Source: Cyclobacteriaceae bacterium (GTDB lineage: Bacteria; Bacteroidota; Bacteroidia; Cytophagales; Cyclobacteriaceae). Taken from it: 64,000 nucleotides of DNA. Within the stretch, counting starts at the first letter, position 1. Each line of letters begins with the position of its first letter. The stretch spans positions 62,001-126,000 of the forward strand of contig JAHBUC010000002.1 of NCBI GenBank assembly GCA_019638275.1, written 5' to 3'. Shown here piece after piece: positions 19,268 through 27,769 of this stretch. The position numbers were made by a program, and so were the translations under genes. The notes beneath the pieces were generated by a model. The model saw nothing but the letters and a program-made list of their open reading frames with translations. It ran no database searches and was not told the origin of the DNA.

Positions 19268-19281
19268 AAGTAAATTTACTT
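19268..19281. promoter_or_regulatory. Perfect 14-base palindrome in the SOD/oxygenase spacer
   Basis: AAGTAAATTTACTT is its own reverse complement. It lies 51 bases before the preferred SOD start and 39 bases before the divergent oxygenase start, next to a -7-like TAtcTTaa (19283-19290). It could be an operator for either gene; no regulator is known. Confidence 0.4.
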
Positions 19282-19332
19282 CTATCTTAAATTCTCCAAA
19301 CGGAGATGTCTTTATACCAAAATGCAATCGCC

Positions 19333-20073
19333 ATGAAAAAAACCAATCGTAGGGAATTTGTTCAAACCGCAGTGAAAGCAACCGTGTTGACTACCGTGGG
19401 CGCGCCTACCATTATTTCTGCGGCATGTTCAACCAAATCATCTGAAGAAACCAGTGAAGATGCCGCAGCCGCAGTTGCCGCCTTAACCTTTGCGCAGGTA
19501 AAACTGCCGTACGACTATGCTGCGCTTGAGCCGAACATTGATGCCACCACCATGGACATACATTACAATAAACATCATGCCGCCTACATAAAAAATGTAA
19601 ACGATGCCATTGCTGAAGAGAAAATAGCGTTCGCAACTGAGGCTGAGTTTTTTGCCAATGTTTCAAAAGTCTCGGGCAAGGCACGCAACAATGGTGGCGG
19701 TGCTTACAATCATAATTTCTTTTGGCAGGTGATGAAGCCCGGTGGCGGAGTTCCTCCCGGTAAGTTGGCTGATGCCATAAACGGAAGTTTTGAATCGTTT
19801 GATAAATTTAAAGAACAATTTACAGCAGCCGCCATGACCCGCTTCGGCTCGGGCTGGGCATGGTTGGTAAATGACAACGGAACACTGAAGATTGGCTCTA
19901 CTGCTAATCAAGATAACCCACTCATGGACATCAGCGATTTTAAAGGCACGCCCTTGCTTGCGCTGGATGTTTGGGAACATGCGTACTATTTAAAATATCA
20001 GAATAAGCGCAATGAATACATCACCAGCTGGTGGAGTATAATCAACTGGGAAGCCGTTGCAAATCGCCTTTAG
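19333..20073 (+). CDS. Exported Fe/Mn superoxide dismutase with Tat-type lipoprotein signal
   Basis: 246 residues from ATG 19333; an upstream ATG at 19306 would put nine extra residues before the signal. The N-terminus has twin arginines at 6-7 (TNRREFVQ), a modest hydrophobic stretch and a possible lipobox SAAC with Cys32, then a Ser/Glu/Ala linker. The enzyme domain starts near residue 52 (FAQVKLPYDY). Metal ligands are visible: His77 (DIHYNKHH), His127 (YNHNFFW) and the Asp and His of LDVWEHAYY. It removes superoxide. Export through Tat would let it fold and bind metal in the cytoplasm before being anchored outside. Iron or manganese preference cannot be decided by eye. Confidence 0.9.
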   Translation: MKKTNRREFVQTAVKATVLTTVGAPTIISAACSTKSSEETSEDAAAAVAALTFAQVKLPYDYAALEPNIDATTMDIHYNKHHAAYIKNVNDAIAEEKIAFATEAEFFANVSKVSGKARNNGGGAYNHNFFWQVMKPGGGVPPGKLADAINGSFESFDKFKEQFTAAAMTRFGSGWAWLVNDNGTLKIGSTANQDNPLMDISDFKGTPLLALDVWEHAYYLKYQNKRNEYITSWWSIINWEAVANRL

Positions 20074-20096
20074 TAATAAGACTTGCTGTCATTTCA

Positions 20097-20666
20097 TCAC
20101 GAACCTCGGTATGCCAATGCGGTGAGAGCAGAAGCTGCTTTTAGTCTTTGATCTGACAGGGCTTGATCATTAAGTTGAAACTTCAACAAGCCATCATCTG
20201 TTACTAGAAAACTTACGCACGCTCCTTTTTTTACAAGTCCATCTCGTTCCGTAACCACCAATACCGGCTTGCTTTTAGTAAGTGCAACCACCTCGGCTGT
20301 AGAGCCGCTTTTCAAATCACCCACAAAAATAACCTGGGCATCCGAAAGTTCAGACAGGGATTTAGCTTCCACAATTCTAACCAGTTGCGTTCCCACCTTA
20401 CGACCAACCATGCTATTCTGAAGTTCACTGGCCATTTTCGAATTTCCAAAAACAGCTATCACAAAGTCACCCTGTTTAGATTCAACAGGCCATTCAATGT
20501 ATTTTGTGAAGCTATATAAGACTACCGCATATGTTTTGTAGTTGGTTGTTTGCGCTAAGGCATTACCAGCCATAAGGAGGGTAATAAAAATCGCTATTTT
20601 GATTTTGACACGTTGCATAAAGTCGGTTTTGAATACTAAAGAATTTATCAAGGTTGGGATTTTCAT
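20097..20666 (-). CDS. YfiR family periplasmic protein (DUF4154)
   Basis: 189 residues from the ATG at 20664-20666, which overlaps the receptor stop in the arrangement ATGA. An internal ATG (20616-20618) gives a cleaner signal peptide, MQRVKIKIAIFITLLM, cut after ALA; either start is possible. The mature part matches YfiR-type proteins: YAVVLYSFTKYIEWP, VIAVFGNS, then LVVTERDGLVKKGACVSFLV. In Pseudomonas YfiR represses a membrane cyclic-di-GMP cyclase; in Bacteroidota these proteins often accompany TonB-dependent receptors, as here. No cyclase is encoded next door. Confidence 0.85.
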   Translation of the reverse strand: MKIPTLINSLVFKTDFMQRVKIKIAIFITLLMAGNALAQTTNYKTYAVVLYSFTKYIEWPVESKQGDFVIAVFGNSKMASELQNSMVGRKVGTQLVRIVEAKSLSELSDAQVIFVGDLKSGSTAEVVALTKSKPVLVVTERDGLVKKGACVSFLVTDDGLLKFQLNDQALSDQRLKAASALTALAYRGS

Positions 20667-22657
20667 TCCCTTGCCCGGAAAGCAAGCTGGTATGAAATTT
20701 TCACGAGAATCTCGCGGCTACGGCCGCTGAGTGGAGCCCAATCACCATTGTAGGCTTGTGGTACTGAGGGTCGTTCATTGAGCAGATCGTACACACCTGC
20801 GCTTAGGTTAAGTCCTTCCGCAAACAGGTTACGATACATGAGGTTCAGATTTACCAGGGTATAGGCTGGTAGCATTCCAATTTGTGGGAAACCATCAGGG
20901 TCAAGGCTGGTGTATGCGTAGCGTTTACCAAATGAATTTACTGTAGTATTTACAGAAAACTTCTTTGTAAGGTCTACACCCGCTATAACGGTTGCTTTGG
21001 TTGCAGGTGTTCCCACAAATAGCCGATCGTTGCCTGGAACTACGTACCGATCGACTGTGCTTTGGCCGGCCTGATAAAACGAGTAGTTGGCTTCAACCTG
21101 AAAGCGCGACTTTCTAAATGCATAGGTTGCCTCAATACCACGTGTACCGAATTGTGAATTATTCTCGTATCCCTCCACAAAATCTCCATTTCCAATATCT
21201 GTGTAGAAATAAACGATAATGTCCTTAGTTTTTACAGAGTACCCATTCAGGCTTAAAATCATGTCGGGTGTAAGCTGGTAGCCCAACTCCAGCTCATATA
21301 CAAATGATTTCTCCGGGCTGATGTCATTGTTCAGGTTAATGTTATCAATGCCGGGGGCCCGGTAACCTCCACTTCCGAGAATCTTAAAATGAAAATTATT
21401 CAAGCGCTTTGTTAACGCCAATCGTGGAACAAATGCAACGCCAAAAGCATTGTGCTTGTCTAAGCGAAAGCCACCTGTAATGTTAACAAACGGACTCTTA
21501 ATTAAACCCTGTGCATAAAATGAGTAAAGATTGAATGCAATGCTGGAGTTGCCGTTGAAGTAGGTCGGGTCATGGTTTGCCTCGGCACGGTCACGGAAAT
21601 ACTCAGTTCCTACTACCAGATTTATCCTCCTCGAAATATTGTATGAGCCATACAGACCACCTTTGATACGACTGGTTTCATTATCGAAGAAAGACGAGCC
21701 ATCTGATACTAACTTCTGTTTCCACGGAGATTGGTGGGTAACGTATACAAATGGGGTTAAGGTGAATTGATCATTTACCTTAAATTCGTTTTTAGCAGTG
21801 ATAAAATAATTTTTAAACTGTGTGCTAAGGTCTGGATCACCGCTGGCGTAGTCTTCAAAAAGGCCGCGAACCTGAAATTTTTTAACCTGCAAACCCATAT
21901 TGACGTGATAGGTATTGGTCTCGGTTATACCAGTAAGATTTACGGGAGAATATTCCTCATAAAGATCCTGATACTCTTGATCACTCTTAATGGCTTGGCC
22001 ACGAAAAAGAGAAAGATCTACACGTACCTGATCACTAATAGTTTTTATGAAGCTTAGCTGTGCATTTTTTCGGCCATAGGTGTCTGGTAAAAATCCATAC
22101 GACATGGAAGCCATCAGGCCTTCATCTGCAGCAGCACCTTTTGATACAATATTTACCACACCATATTCTGCGGTACCTCCGTAAACAGCAGAGCCTGGTC
22201 CGCGGATAATTTCAACACGTTCAATCAGGTCGACAGGGAACCTATTAAAAAACCCCACGTTCTGATACAACAGGTCGTTCAGTTCCAATCCATCAAGGAG
22301 CACAAGTATTTTGCCTTCCAATGACCATGCTCCCCGCAGGGTAAGGCCTGTCACAAAATTTACGTCAGCAGCAAAATCAAAACCGGGCACCAGACGTAGA
22401 ACGTCCATTAAATCGCGGGCTCCGGTTTTTTGAATGTCTTCTTGAGTAATTACCGAAACAATACCGGGAGTTTCACGCAAGGAAAGCGCCTTTTTTGAAG
22501 CAGCGCCTACACTCTCGTTTAATTTCTTTTGCAGATCGCTAGCCTCGGTCTCGGCCCTCAGGTTCTGAAGCTGAGCCAGGTCGATGGTGTCTGGCACCTG
22601 GGCAGCCACTCTCCAAAAAGAAAACCACAAAAGAAACAATACAATACACTTGCGCAT
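20663..22657 (-). CDS. TonB-dependent outer membrane receptor
   Basis: 664 residues. A signal peptide (MRKCIVLFLLWFSFWRVAA) precedes the plug domain at about 60-165 (TPGIVSVITQEDIQKTGARD, GPGSAVYGGTAEYGVVNI), then a C-terminal barrel of alternating strands. There is no N-terminal carboxypeptidase-like or SusC extension, so it resembles the smaller iron/vitamin class of receptors. The ligand is not evident. It is translationally coupled to the downstream YfiR gene, which suggests that uptake and signalling or adhesion are linked. Confidence 0.93.
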   Translation of the reverse strand: MRKCIVLFLLWFSFWRVAAQVPDTIDLAQLQNLRAETEASDLQKKLNESVGAASKKALSLRETPGIVSVITQEDIQKTGARDLMDVLRLVPGFDFAADVNFVTGLTLRGAWSLEGKILVLLDGLELNDLLYQNVGFFNRFPVDLIERVEIIRGPGSAVYGGTAEYGVVNIVSKGAAADEGLMASMSYGFLPDTYGRKNAQLSFIKTISDQVRVDLSLFRGQAIKSDQEYQDLYEEYSPVNLTGITETNTYHVNMGLQVKKFQVRGLFEDYASGDPDLSTQFKNYFITAKNEFKVNDQFTLTPFVYVTHQSPWKQKLVSDGSSFFDNETSRIKGGLYGSYNISRRINLVVGTEYFRDRAEANHDPTYFNGNSSIAFNLYSFYAQGLIKSPFVNITGGFRLDKHNAFGVAFVPRLALTKRLNNFHFKILGSGGYRAPGIDNINLNNDISPEKSFVYELELGYQLTPDMILSLNGYSVKTKDIIVYFYTDIGNGDFVEGYENNSQFGTRGIEATYAFRKSRFQVEANYSFYQAGQSTVDRYVVPGNDRLFVGTPATKATVIAGVDLTKKFSVNTTVNSFGKRYAYTSLDPDGFPQIGMLPAYTLVNLNLMYRNLFAEGLNLSAGVYDLLNERPSVPQAYNGDWAPLSGRSREILVKISYQLAFRARE

Positions 22658-22894
22658 GATTTGGTTGAATTATTTTTATGCCTAAAGATGCACTATTTGA
22701 ACCAAAATCTGAATCACTCAAATCATAAAATTGAAAACCGGGCTACGAACTCCTGGTTGATCTTCGTATTTGTCTAAGGATAAATTTTTTAGATGCAATG
22801 AAATGTAGGCAGAACAATCCTGTCAGGTTTTTGAATAAATTTATGCAAGGGTTTGACAAGGACACCATAAACTCATTTTTGATCTTTTAATGTT

Positions 22895-23611
22895 TTGAAA
22901 TCTCAAACTGCCTTCCTCCAAGCCGAATGGCGCAAACTGGCCATGGCCAACTATGCGGTTAAACCCGAGTTGCTATTGCCGTTTGTGCCTGCCAAAACAG
23001 AACTGGATCTATGGAACAACACCTGCTACGTGAGTTTGGTGGGGTTTATGTTTTTGAACACCCGTGTGCTGGGCATAAAGGTTCCGTTTCATATCAACTT
23101 TGAAGAAGTGAACCTGCGTTTTTATGTTCGTTATCATGATCGGGGTGAATGGAAACGAGGAGTTGTGTTTATCAAAGAGATTGTGCCACGAGCCGCGCTA
23201 ACCTTTGTAGCCAATACGCTGTATGGCGAACACTACGAAACCATGCCCATGCAACACACGTGGAAAACAGAAGCCAATACGTTAAAAGTTGAATACCGCT
23301 GGAAGAAATCATCGTGGCATACGTTTTCTGTTGAAGCGGATTCAAAAGCCATTCCGCTGGAGGCCGGAAGCGAAGCCGAATTTATCACGGAACATTACTG
23401 GGGCTATACCAAAATCAATGCCCATAAAACCTCTGAATACCAGGTGGAACATCCGCGGTGGGAAATTTATCCCACCCGGAACTACACGATTGATGTTGAT
23501 TTCGGAAAAGTGTACGGATCCGGATTTTCATTTCTCTCAACTGAAAAGCCGGTTTCTGTATTTCTGGCAGAAGGTTCTGAAATACAGGTAAAGGCTGGTA
23601 AAAGGATTTAA
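22895..23611 (+). CDS. DUF2071 (YqjF-like) protein
   Basis: 238 residues. The start is TTG at 22895: an in-frame TGA lies at 22880-22882, and the next ATG would remove the conserved FLQAEWRKLAMANY segment. Other family features are LLPFVPAKTELDLW and the repeated beta-strands EVNLRFYVRY and FVANTLYGEHY. Function of the family is unknown; it is cytoplasmic, with no signal. The 237 bases upstream hold no recognisable feature. Confidence 0.85.
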   Translation: MKSQTAFLQAEWRKLAMANYAVKPELLLPFVPAKTELDLWNNTCYVSLVGFMFLNTRVLGIKVPFHINFEEVNLRFYVRYHDRGEWKRGVVFIKEIVPRAALTFVANTLYGEHYETMPMQHTWKTEANTLKVEYRWKKSSWHTFSVEADSKAIPLEAGSEAEFITEHYWGYTKINAHKTSEYQVEHPRWEIYPTRNYTIDVDFGKVYGSGFSFLSTEKPVSVFLAEGSEIQVKAGKRI

Positions 23612-23668
23612 GTATTCCATAGCCATATCTTTATCAATCGCGTATACTAGTTATCAAACCCCACATCC

Positions 23669-25342
23669 ATGAAAGCCGTACGATTTTTCCTGCTCGCAAG
23701 CATTACCCTTATTACCCTATCTGCAACAGCACAAACCAAAACAATACCTGAACGTATTGATGAGCTGTTTGCTCCGTGGAACAATCCTGAAAAACCAGGA
23801 GCGGCAGTAGCCGTTGTCCAAAACGGAAAGCTGGTGTTCAGCAAAGGCTACGGTATGGCCAACCTGGAGTATGGTATTCCTAACAGTCCGACTACCGTCT
23901 TCCATGTTGCTTCAGTATCCAAGCAATTTACCGTGTATGCCCTATTGCTGCTGGCACAAGACGGAAAACTTTCATTGGAAGACGATGTCCGAAAGCATAT
24001 TCCGGAAGTTCCTGATTTTGGTAAAACCATAACGCTGAGGCATCTCGCCAATCATACCAGTGGATTGCGCGACCAGTGGAATTTATTAACCCTTGGGGGC
24101 TGGCGCATGGATGATGTGATCACCAAAGAACATGTGTTGAAACTGGTGAGCAAACAGAAAGAATTGAATTTTAACCCAGGTGAGGAATATGCCTATTGCA
24201 ATACCGGCTTTACTTTGCTAGCAGAAGTGGTGGCGCGTGTATCCGGAAAAACTTTTGCCGAATTCACACACGAACGGATTTTCGAGCCGCTGAAAATGAC
24301 CCAGACTCTTTTCTATGATGATCATCAGAAAATCGTAAAGAACAGGGCATACTCCTACTACCGCGATGGTGAGGTTTACAAAAAAAGTGTGTTGAGTTAT
24401 GCCAACGTTGGAGCCACGAGTTTGTTTACTACCGTTGAAGATCTTGCTCAGTGGGCCATGCATTTAAACAATCCACCGGCATCAGTAGCTTCACTCGTTC
24501 AGCAAATGAATACACAAGCAACCTTAAACAATGGCCAAAATTTCGGTGGCGCATTAGGCCAGTTTGTTAACGATTATAAAGGGTTAAAGCAAATTCAACA
24601 TGGTGGTGCCGATGCCGGTTACCGAACATACCTCGGTCGCTTCCCCGATCAGAATTTTGCCCTTATTGTTTTCGGTAATGAAGCTTCCTTTAATCCGGGT
24701 AATTTGGCCTTAAAAGTTGCCGATTTGTATTTGGAAACTCTGTTTGTAAAATCGGAACCACCAAAACTCAAAAAAGAAAAACCTGCAAAAGTTGTTAAGC
24801 TCACCACCAAGCAACTTGAATCCTTCTGCGGCCATTACTGGGATGATCAGGCGAAAAGCTCCCGAAAAATTTATGTTAAAAATGATACGCTGTTTTATCA
24901 TCGGACTGACAATAGCGAAAGCGCTATTGTCCCGGTTAGTTCAACCGAATTCAAAATGCTAAATGTACCAGATGACTTGCGCATCGTTTTTGGAAAGAAT
25001 GGTGAAAAAGCTACAATGACCGTGAGTATCGGTGGGAATGATCCAAGTTACTTTGTGGCCTACGAGCCCGCCAATTATACGCCCGAGCAATTAAAACAAT
25101 TTGAAGGCACGTACTACAGTGATGAACTTAGTACATTTTATGAGCTTGTCGTCAAAAATGAAAAACTAACAGCCATTCATCCTCGGCTCAGCGACATTGA
25201 ATTTACTCCCATCATGGCCGATCTGTTTTCCGGAAATCGGTTTTTCATGGGGTTGGTACAGTTTGAGCGAAACGCACAAAAAATAACTGCCCTGAAAGTA
25301 TCCAGTGGCCGCGTCAGGAATTTGCGATTTGCAAAGCAGTAG
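23669..25342 (+). CDS. Exported serine hydrolase, class C beta-lactamase family
   Basis: 557 residues. Signal peptide 1-20 (AVRFFLLASITLITLSATA). Catalytic motifs of the penicillin-binding fold are Ser82-Val-Ser-Lys85, Tyr176-Cys-Asn178 and HGGADAGY. After the catalytic domain (about 30-370) comes a Lys-rich linker and a C-terminal beta domain (DUF3471-like, about 385-557). Such enzymes are usually esterases or D-peptidases rather than resistance enzymes. A near-consensus TAtcTTTa lies at 23626-23633, 36 bases before the ATG. Confidence 0.9.
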   Translation: MKAVRFFLLASITLITLSATAQTKTIPERIDELFAPWNNPEKPGAAVAVVQNGKLVFSKGYGMANLEYGIPNSPTTVFHVASVSKQFTVYALLLLAQDGKLSLEDDVRKHIPEVPDFGKTITLRHLANHTSGLRDQWNLLTLGGWRMDDVITKEHVLKLVSKQKELNFNPGEEYAYCNTGFTLLAEVVARVSGKTFAEFTHERIFEPLKMTQTLFYDDHQKIVKNRAYSYYRDGEVYKKSVLSYANVGATSLFTTVEDLAQWAMHLNNPPASVASLVQQMNTQATLNNGQNFGGALGQFVNDYKGLKQIQHGGADAGYRTYLGRFPDQNFALIVFGNEASFNPGNLALKVADLYLETLFVKSEPPKLKKEKPAKVVKLTTKQLESFCGHYWDDQAKSSRKIYVKNDTLFYHRTDNSESAIVPVSSTEFKMLNVPDDLRIVFGKNGEKATMTVSIGGNDPSYFVAYEPANYTPEQLKQFEGTYYSDELSTFYELVVKNEKLTAIHPRLSDIEFTPIMADLFSGNRFFMGLVQFERNAQKITALKVSSGRVRNLRFAKQ

Positions 25343-25369
25343 TAGATTTTTTGTAGCTTAAGGCGAGAT

Positions 25370-25735
25370 ATGTTTCAAAATCAGTCAAACCGAGGTTCAT
25401 TAATTCTTCTTGCCGGGTTCCTGCTTGTTGGATTACTCGCTATTGGTGGAGGCACGGTTTCTGTTACCCCTGGCGGAAAAATTCCGCCCCGAACAGAAAT
25501 CAGGGTTTTTCCAGGAACCCGTGTCACTTCAGTTGTTTCATTTTATCAGTCTGAAAAACCAGATTTTTTCAAGTGTGGTTCTGATATTTCTCAACTGCAA
25601 GCTTATACACTACAAACGTGTTTAACCTATACTCGTCATAAAAAGAGATTGTCTTCACCACACGTAAGGATTACGCCATACACACCAAGAAGTAAAGCTG
25701 AATTTTTTCTGCACAGTCTGCCGCTTCAAGGCTAG
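25370..25735 (+). CDS. Small hypothetical protein with one N-terminal membrane segment
   Basis: 121 residues from ATG 25370, 27 bases after the hydrolase gene. The N-terminus has one hydrophobic segment (SLILLAGFLLVGLLAIGGG) followed by PGGKIPPRTEIRVFPGTRV. The second half lacks clear pattern and may not be under coding selection. No family is recognised. It could be a real small membrane protein, a decayed gene or an accidental frame. Confidence 0.4.
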   Translation: MFQNQSNRGSLILLAGFLLVGLLAIGGGTVSVTPGGKIPPRTEIRVFPGTRVTSVVSFYQSEKPDFFKCGSDISQLQAYTLQTCLTYTRHKKRLSSPHVRITPYTPRSKAEFFLHSLPLQG

Positions 25736-25819
25736 ACTTACCCTTTCGGAAAGTTTCCATAATTAATCATTACAAAGCATGGCTTGTACCATCGTGTCCA
25801 AGTCTTAACTGCATTTTCT

Positions 25820-26014
25820 ATGAGCCGTTTTAAAAAAGTCCTGCGTATAGCTGGGCTTGTGATCCTTATACTATTGGCAGCATCAGGTCTTGGTTTCGGG
25901 TTTTTCTTTACAAACACCCGGCATCGTTATCATGACAAAGAAACCAGAATAGAACTCGTTGATAAAAAATACAACAACGAGCAAACAAAAATGGAAGAGG
26001 TTAAAAATTCGTAA
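25820..26014 (+). CDS. Small single-span membrane protein
   Basis: 64 residues from ATG 25820; a TTG 36 bases upstream is less likely. It has a basic start (SRFKKVLR), one membrane helix (IAGLVILILLAASGLGFGFFF) and a charged tail of about 35 residues rich in Lys, Glu, Asn and Gln. No family is recognised. It ends six bases before a strong hairpin. Confidence 0.5.
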   Translation: MSRFKKVLRIAGLVILILLAASGLGFGFFFTNTRHRYHDKETRIELVDKKYNNEQTKMEEVKNS

Positions 26015-26019
26015 ACAAT

Positions 26020-26056
26020 ATCTTACCGGATCTGTGAAACTCAGATCCGGTAAGAT
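26020..26056. terminator. Perfect 15-bp hairpin between convergent genes
   Basis: ATCTTACCGGATCTG (26020-26034) pairs perfectly with 26042-26056 around a seven-base loop. It separates the stop codons at 26014 and 26062 and probably ends transcription from both sides, although the T-runs are weak. Confidence 0.75.
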
Positions 26057-26061
26057 TATAA

Positions 26062-27708
26062 TCAGTAGTTTTTATAAAACTCGCGCAATTTCGTAGTCAG
26101 TTGGTCATAAATCGGGCGGGTAAACTCGATGAATAGCTCTTGCGGTTGAGGCGGCAATTGTTCTTTCTGTTTGCTGATTTGCAATTGTCTAGGTGTTAAG
26201 GCACGTTCATCCCCATTAAAGGTTGCCCACTCCGATACCCACACAAATTCACCGGGCATTTTTTCAACCGCCAGTATGCGATTAGAGGGCAATTCAACAA
26301 TTTGAAAATTCACCAATCCCTTCGATGTGGTGGTTTTGCGGGAATAGTAATACGTGGCCTTTACTGAGCCATACACTTTCACGGTGTCATCTGTGATACT
26401 TAGCTGCCCATTCAATGCCTCAGCCGCATTGAACAATTTATCAAACCTCATCGTAGATGCAATTTGAGCTCCTCCATTTCCACTGCCCTTCCCTTTGTTG
26501 TCATTTTTCTTATCGGGTTGATTGCCCTTCCCTTTTTCATCTTCACATTTACCCAACACATCGCCATGCGCCAAATGGGCTGCCAGCGCATTTTTGGAAA
26601 TGGTAAGTGTATGTTTAGCTGCCGGATTTCCGGGTGGAATGTGGCAAACCGTTACCCGATCTTTTTCATCAATTTTTTCTTCAAAGTCATCATCACCCGG
26701 TAGTGGCTCCTCATCCTTTGGCTTGTCAGATTTATCATCTTTTGGTTCTTCTTTCTTGTCATCCTTCGGTTGTTCTTTAGGCTCCTCTTTCTTCTCGTCA
26801 ACTGGCTTTTCATCCTTTGGCTGATCTTGCGACTTCTCTGTATCCTTCGGCTTATCCGTTCCGTCAGCCGGTTTATCTGTTACTGGAGTTTGAGCCACAT
26901 AGGTAGCCATCACGATACTATCTCTCACCAGCGCATACTCCTTCTCGTATAAAAATACTTCGCCCACGGCAAACTCATCAAATGAAATCTTCACTACATG
27001 ATCAGGAGTCAGGTTAATCGTTTGAGCCTCCTTCAGCGTATAAAATTTTACAAACTCATTAATGGAAGTACTGTGCAAAAACTCAGAAACCTTATCATTA
27101 AAGAAATCGGCACTTACACCGATATTGCGTGTTTGAACGGGTATAGGTTCTACCAACACTTTTACCGTAGCAGCCCATAAAGCTGCCTTTAACATATCCT
27201 GAACATCTTTAAAACCGGGAACAAACGCTTCTACCTGTTGAAAGTGCCGATAAGCCTCTTTTGCCTTATCGCGATTGTTCACGGCCAGTGCTGCCACACC
27301 GGCATCGTAGCGTTCGGCTGCAGCCTGTTGCTTGGCATCGGCTAGCTTGTCGTAATAATTTACCGGGTTAGGAATTACCCGCAACGCACCTGGTGAGCGT
27401 CTGATTTCATCATACATCACATTGATGGTGCTGTAGGCATTCACCACGTTCGACCATTTGAATTGTACGTTTGAGGCCAATGCGGCTTTTGCCTGATCTT
27501 CATAATACGCGACAGCAAGTGGGTACGCCTCCCGAAGTGTTTCTACAGATTTCTTATGATCCTGATCTCTTCGTAGGCGGTTGGTTGATGTCATAACCGC
27601 ATCAAAATAATTTCCACGGACAAATGATTTCTTGCCGGATGAGCAGGAGTCAAAAACCAGCAATGCAATAAGCAAAAAGCCGGAAAGGATGGGTAAACAG
27701 GTTTTCAT
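26062..27708 (-). CDS. Lipoprotein-like exported protein with inserted Cys/His module
   Basis: 548 residues from the ATG at 27706-27708. The signal peptide ends FDSC (Cys22), an atypical lipobox. Residues 23-275 look like the helical, TPR-like N-terminal part of a Bacteroidota lipoprotein (RGNYFDAVM, YDAGVAALA). Residues 276-350 are a Lys/Glu/Asp/Pro linker. Residues 352-388 form a compact module, VTVCHIPPGNP followed by His366, His378, HGD and Cys388, which recurs in unrelated exported bacterial proteins. A second Gly/Lys linker leads to a C-terminal domain (415-548, FDKLFNAAEALNG to the end). The module may bind metal through its Cys and His residues; that is inference. Function is unknown. 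Confidence 0.75.
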   Translation of the reverse strand: MKTCLPILSGFLLIALLVFDSCSSGKKSFVRGNYFDAVMTSTNRLRRDQDHKKSVETLREAYPLAVAYYEDQAKAALASNVQFKWSNVVNAYSTINVMYDEIRRSPGALRVIPNPVNYYDKLADAKQQAAAERYDAGVAALAVNNRDKAKEAYRHFQQVEAFVPGFKDVQDMLKAALWAATVKVLVEPIPVQTRNIGVSADFFNDKVSEFLHSTSINEFVKFYTLKEAQTINLTPDHVVKISFDEFAVGEVFLYEKEYALVRDSIVMATYVAQTPVTDKPADGTDKPKDTEKSQDQPKDEKPVDEKKEEPKEQPKDDKKEEPKDDKSDKPKDEEPLPGDDDFEEKIDEKDRVTVCHIPPGNPAAKHTLTISKNALAAHLAHGDVLGKCEDEKGKGNQPDKKNDNKGKGSGNGGAQIASTMRFDKLFNAAEALNGQLSITDDTVKVYGSVKATYYYSRKTTTSKGLVNFQIVELPSNRILAVEKMPGEFVWVSEWATFNGDERALTPRQLQISKQKEQLPPQPQELFIEFTRPIYDQLTTKLREFYKNY

Positions 27709-27769
27709 GGGCGCAAATTTTGTATGAAGGTACATATTTCAGACTAGTGTCTACACAAGGCTGAATACG

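Noticed and set aside
22658..22894. Spacer between the TonB receptor and DUF2071 genes examined for an RNA gene
   Set aside because: AT-rich with no stable stem, promoter consensus or conserved motif visible by eye.
23669..25342. Serine hydrolase considered as an antibiotic-resistance beta-lactamase
   Set aside because: The SxxK and YxN motifs fit the broad class C-like fold, and the extra C-terminal beta domain points to an esterase or peptidase role.
26522..26824. Serine-rich open frame opposite the lipoprotein gene
   Set aside because: It is the antisense reading of the Lys/Asp/Pro linker codons and has no independent support.
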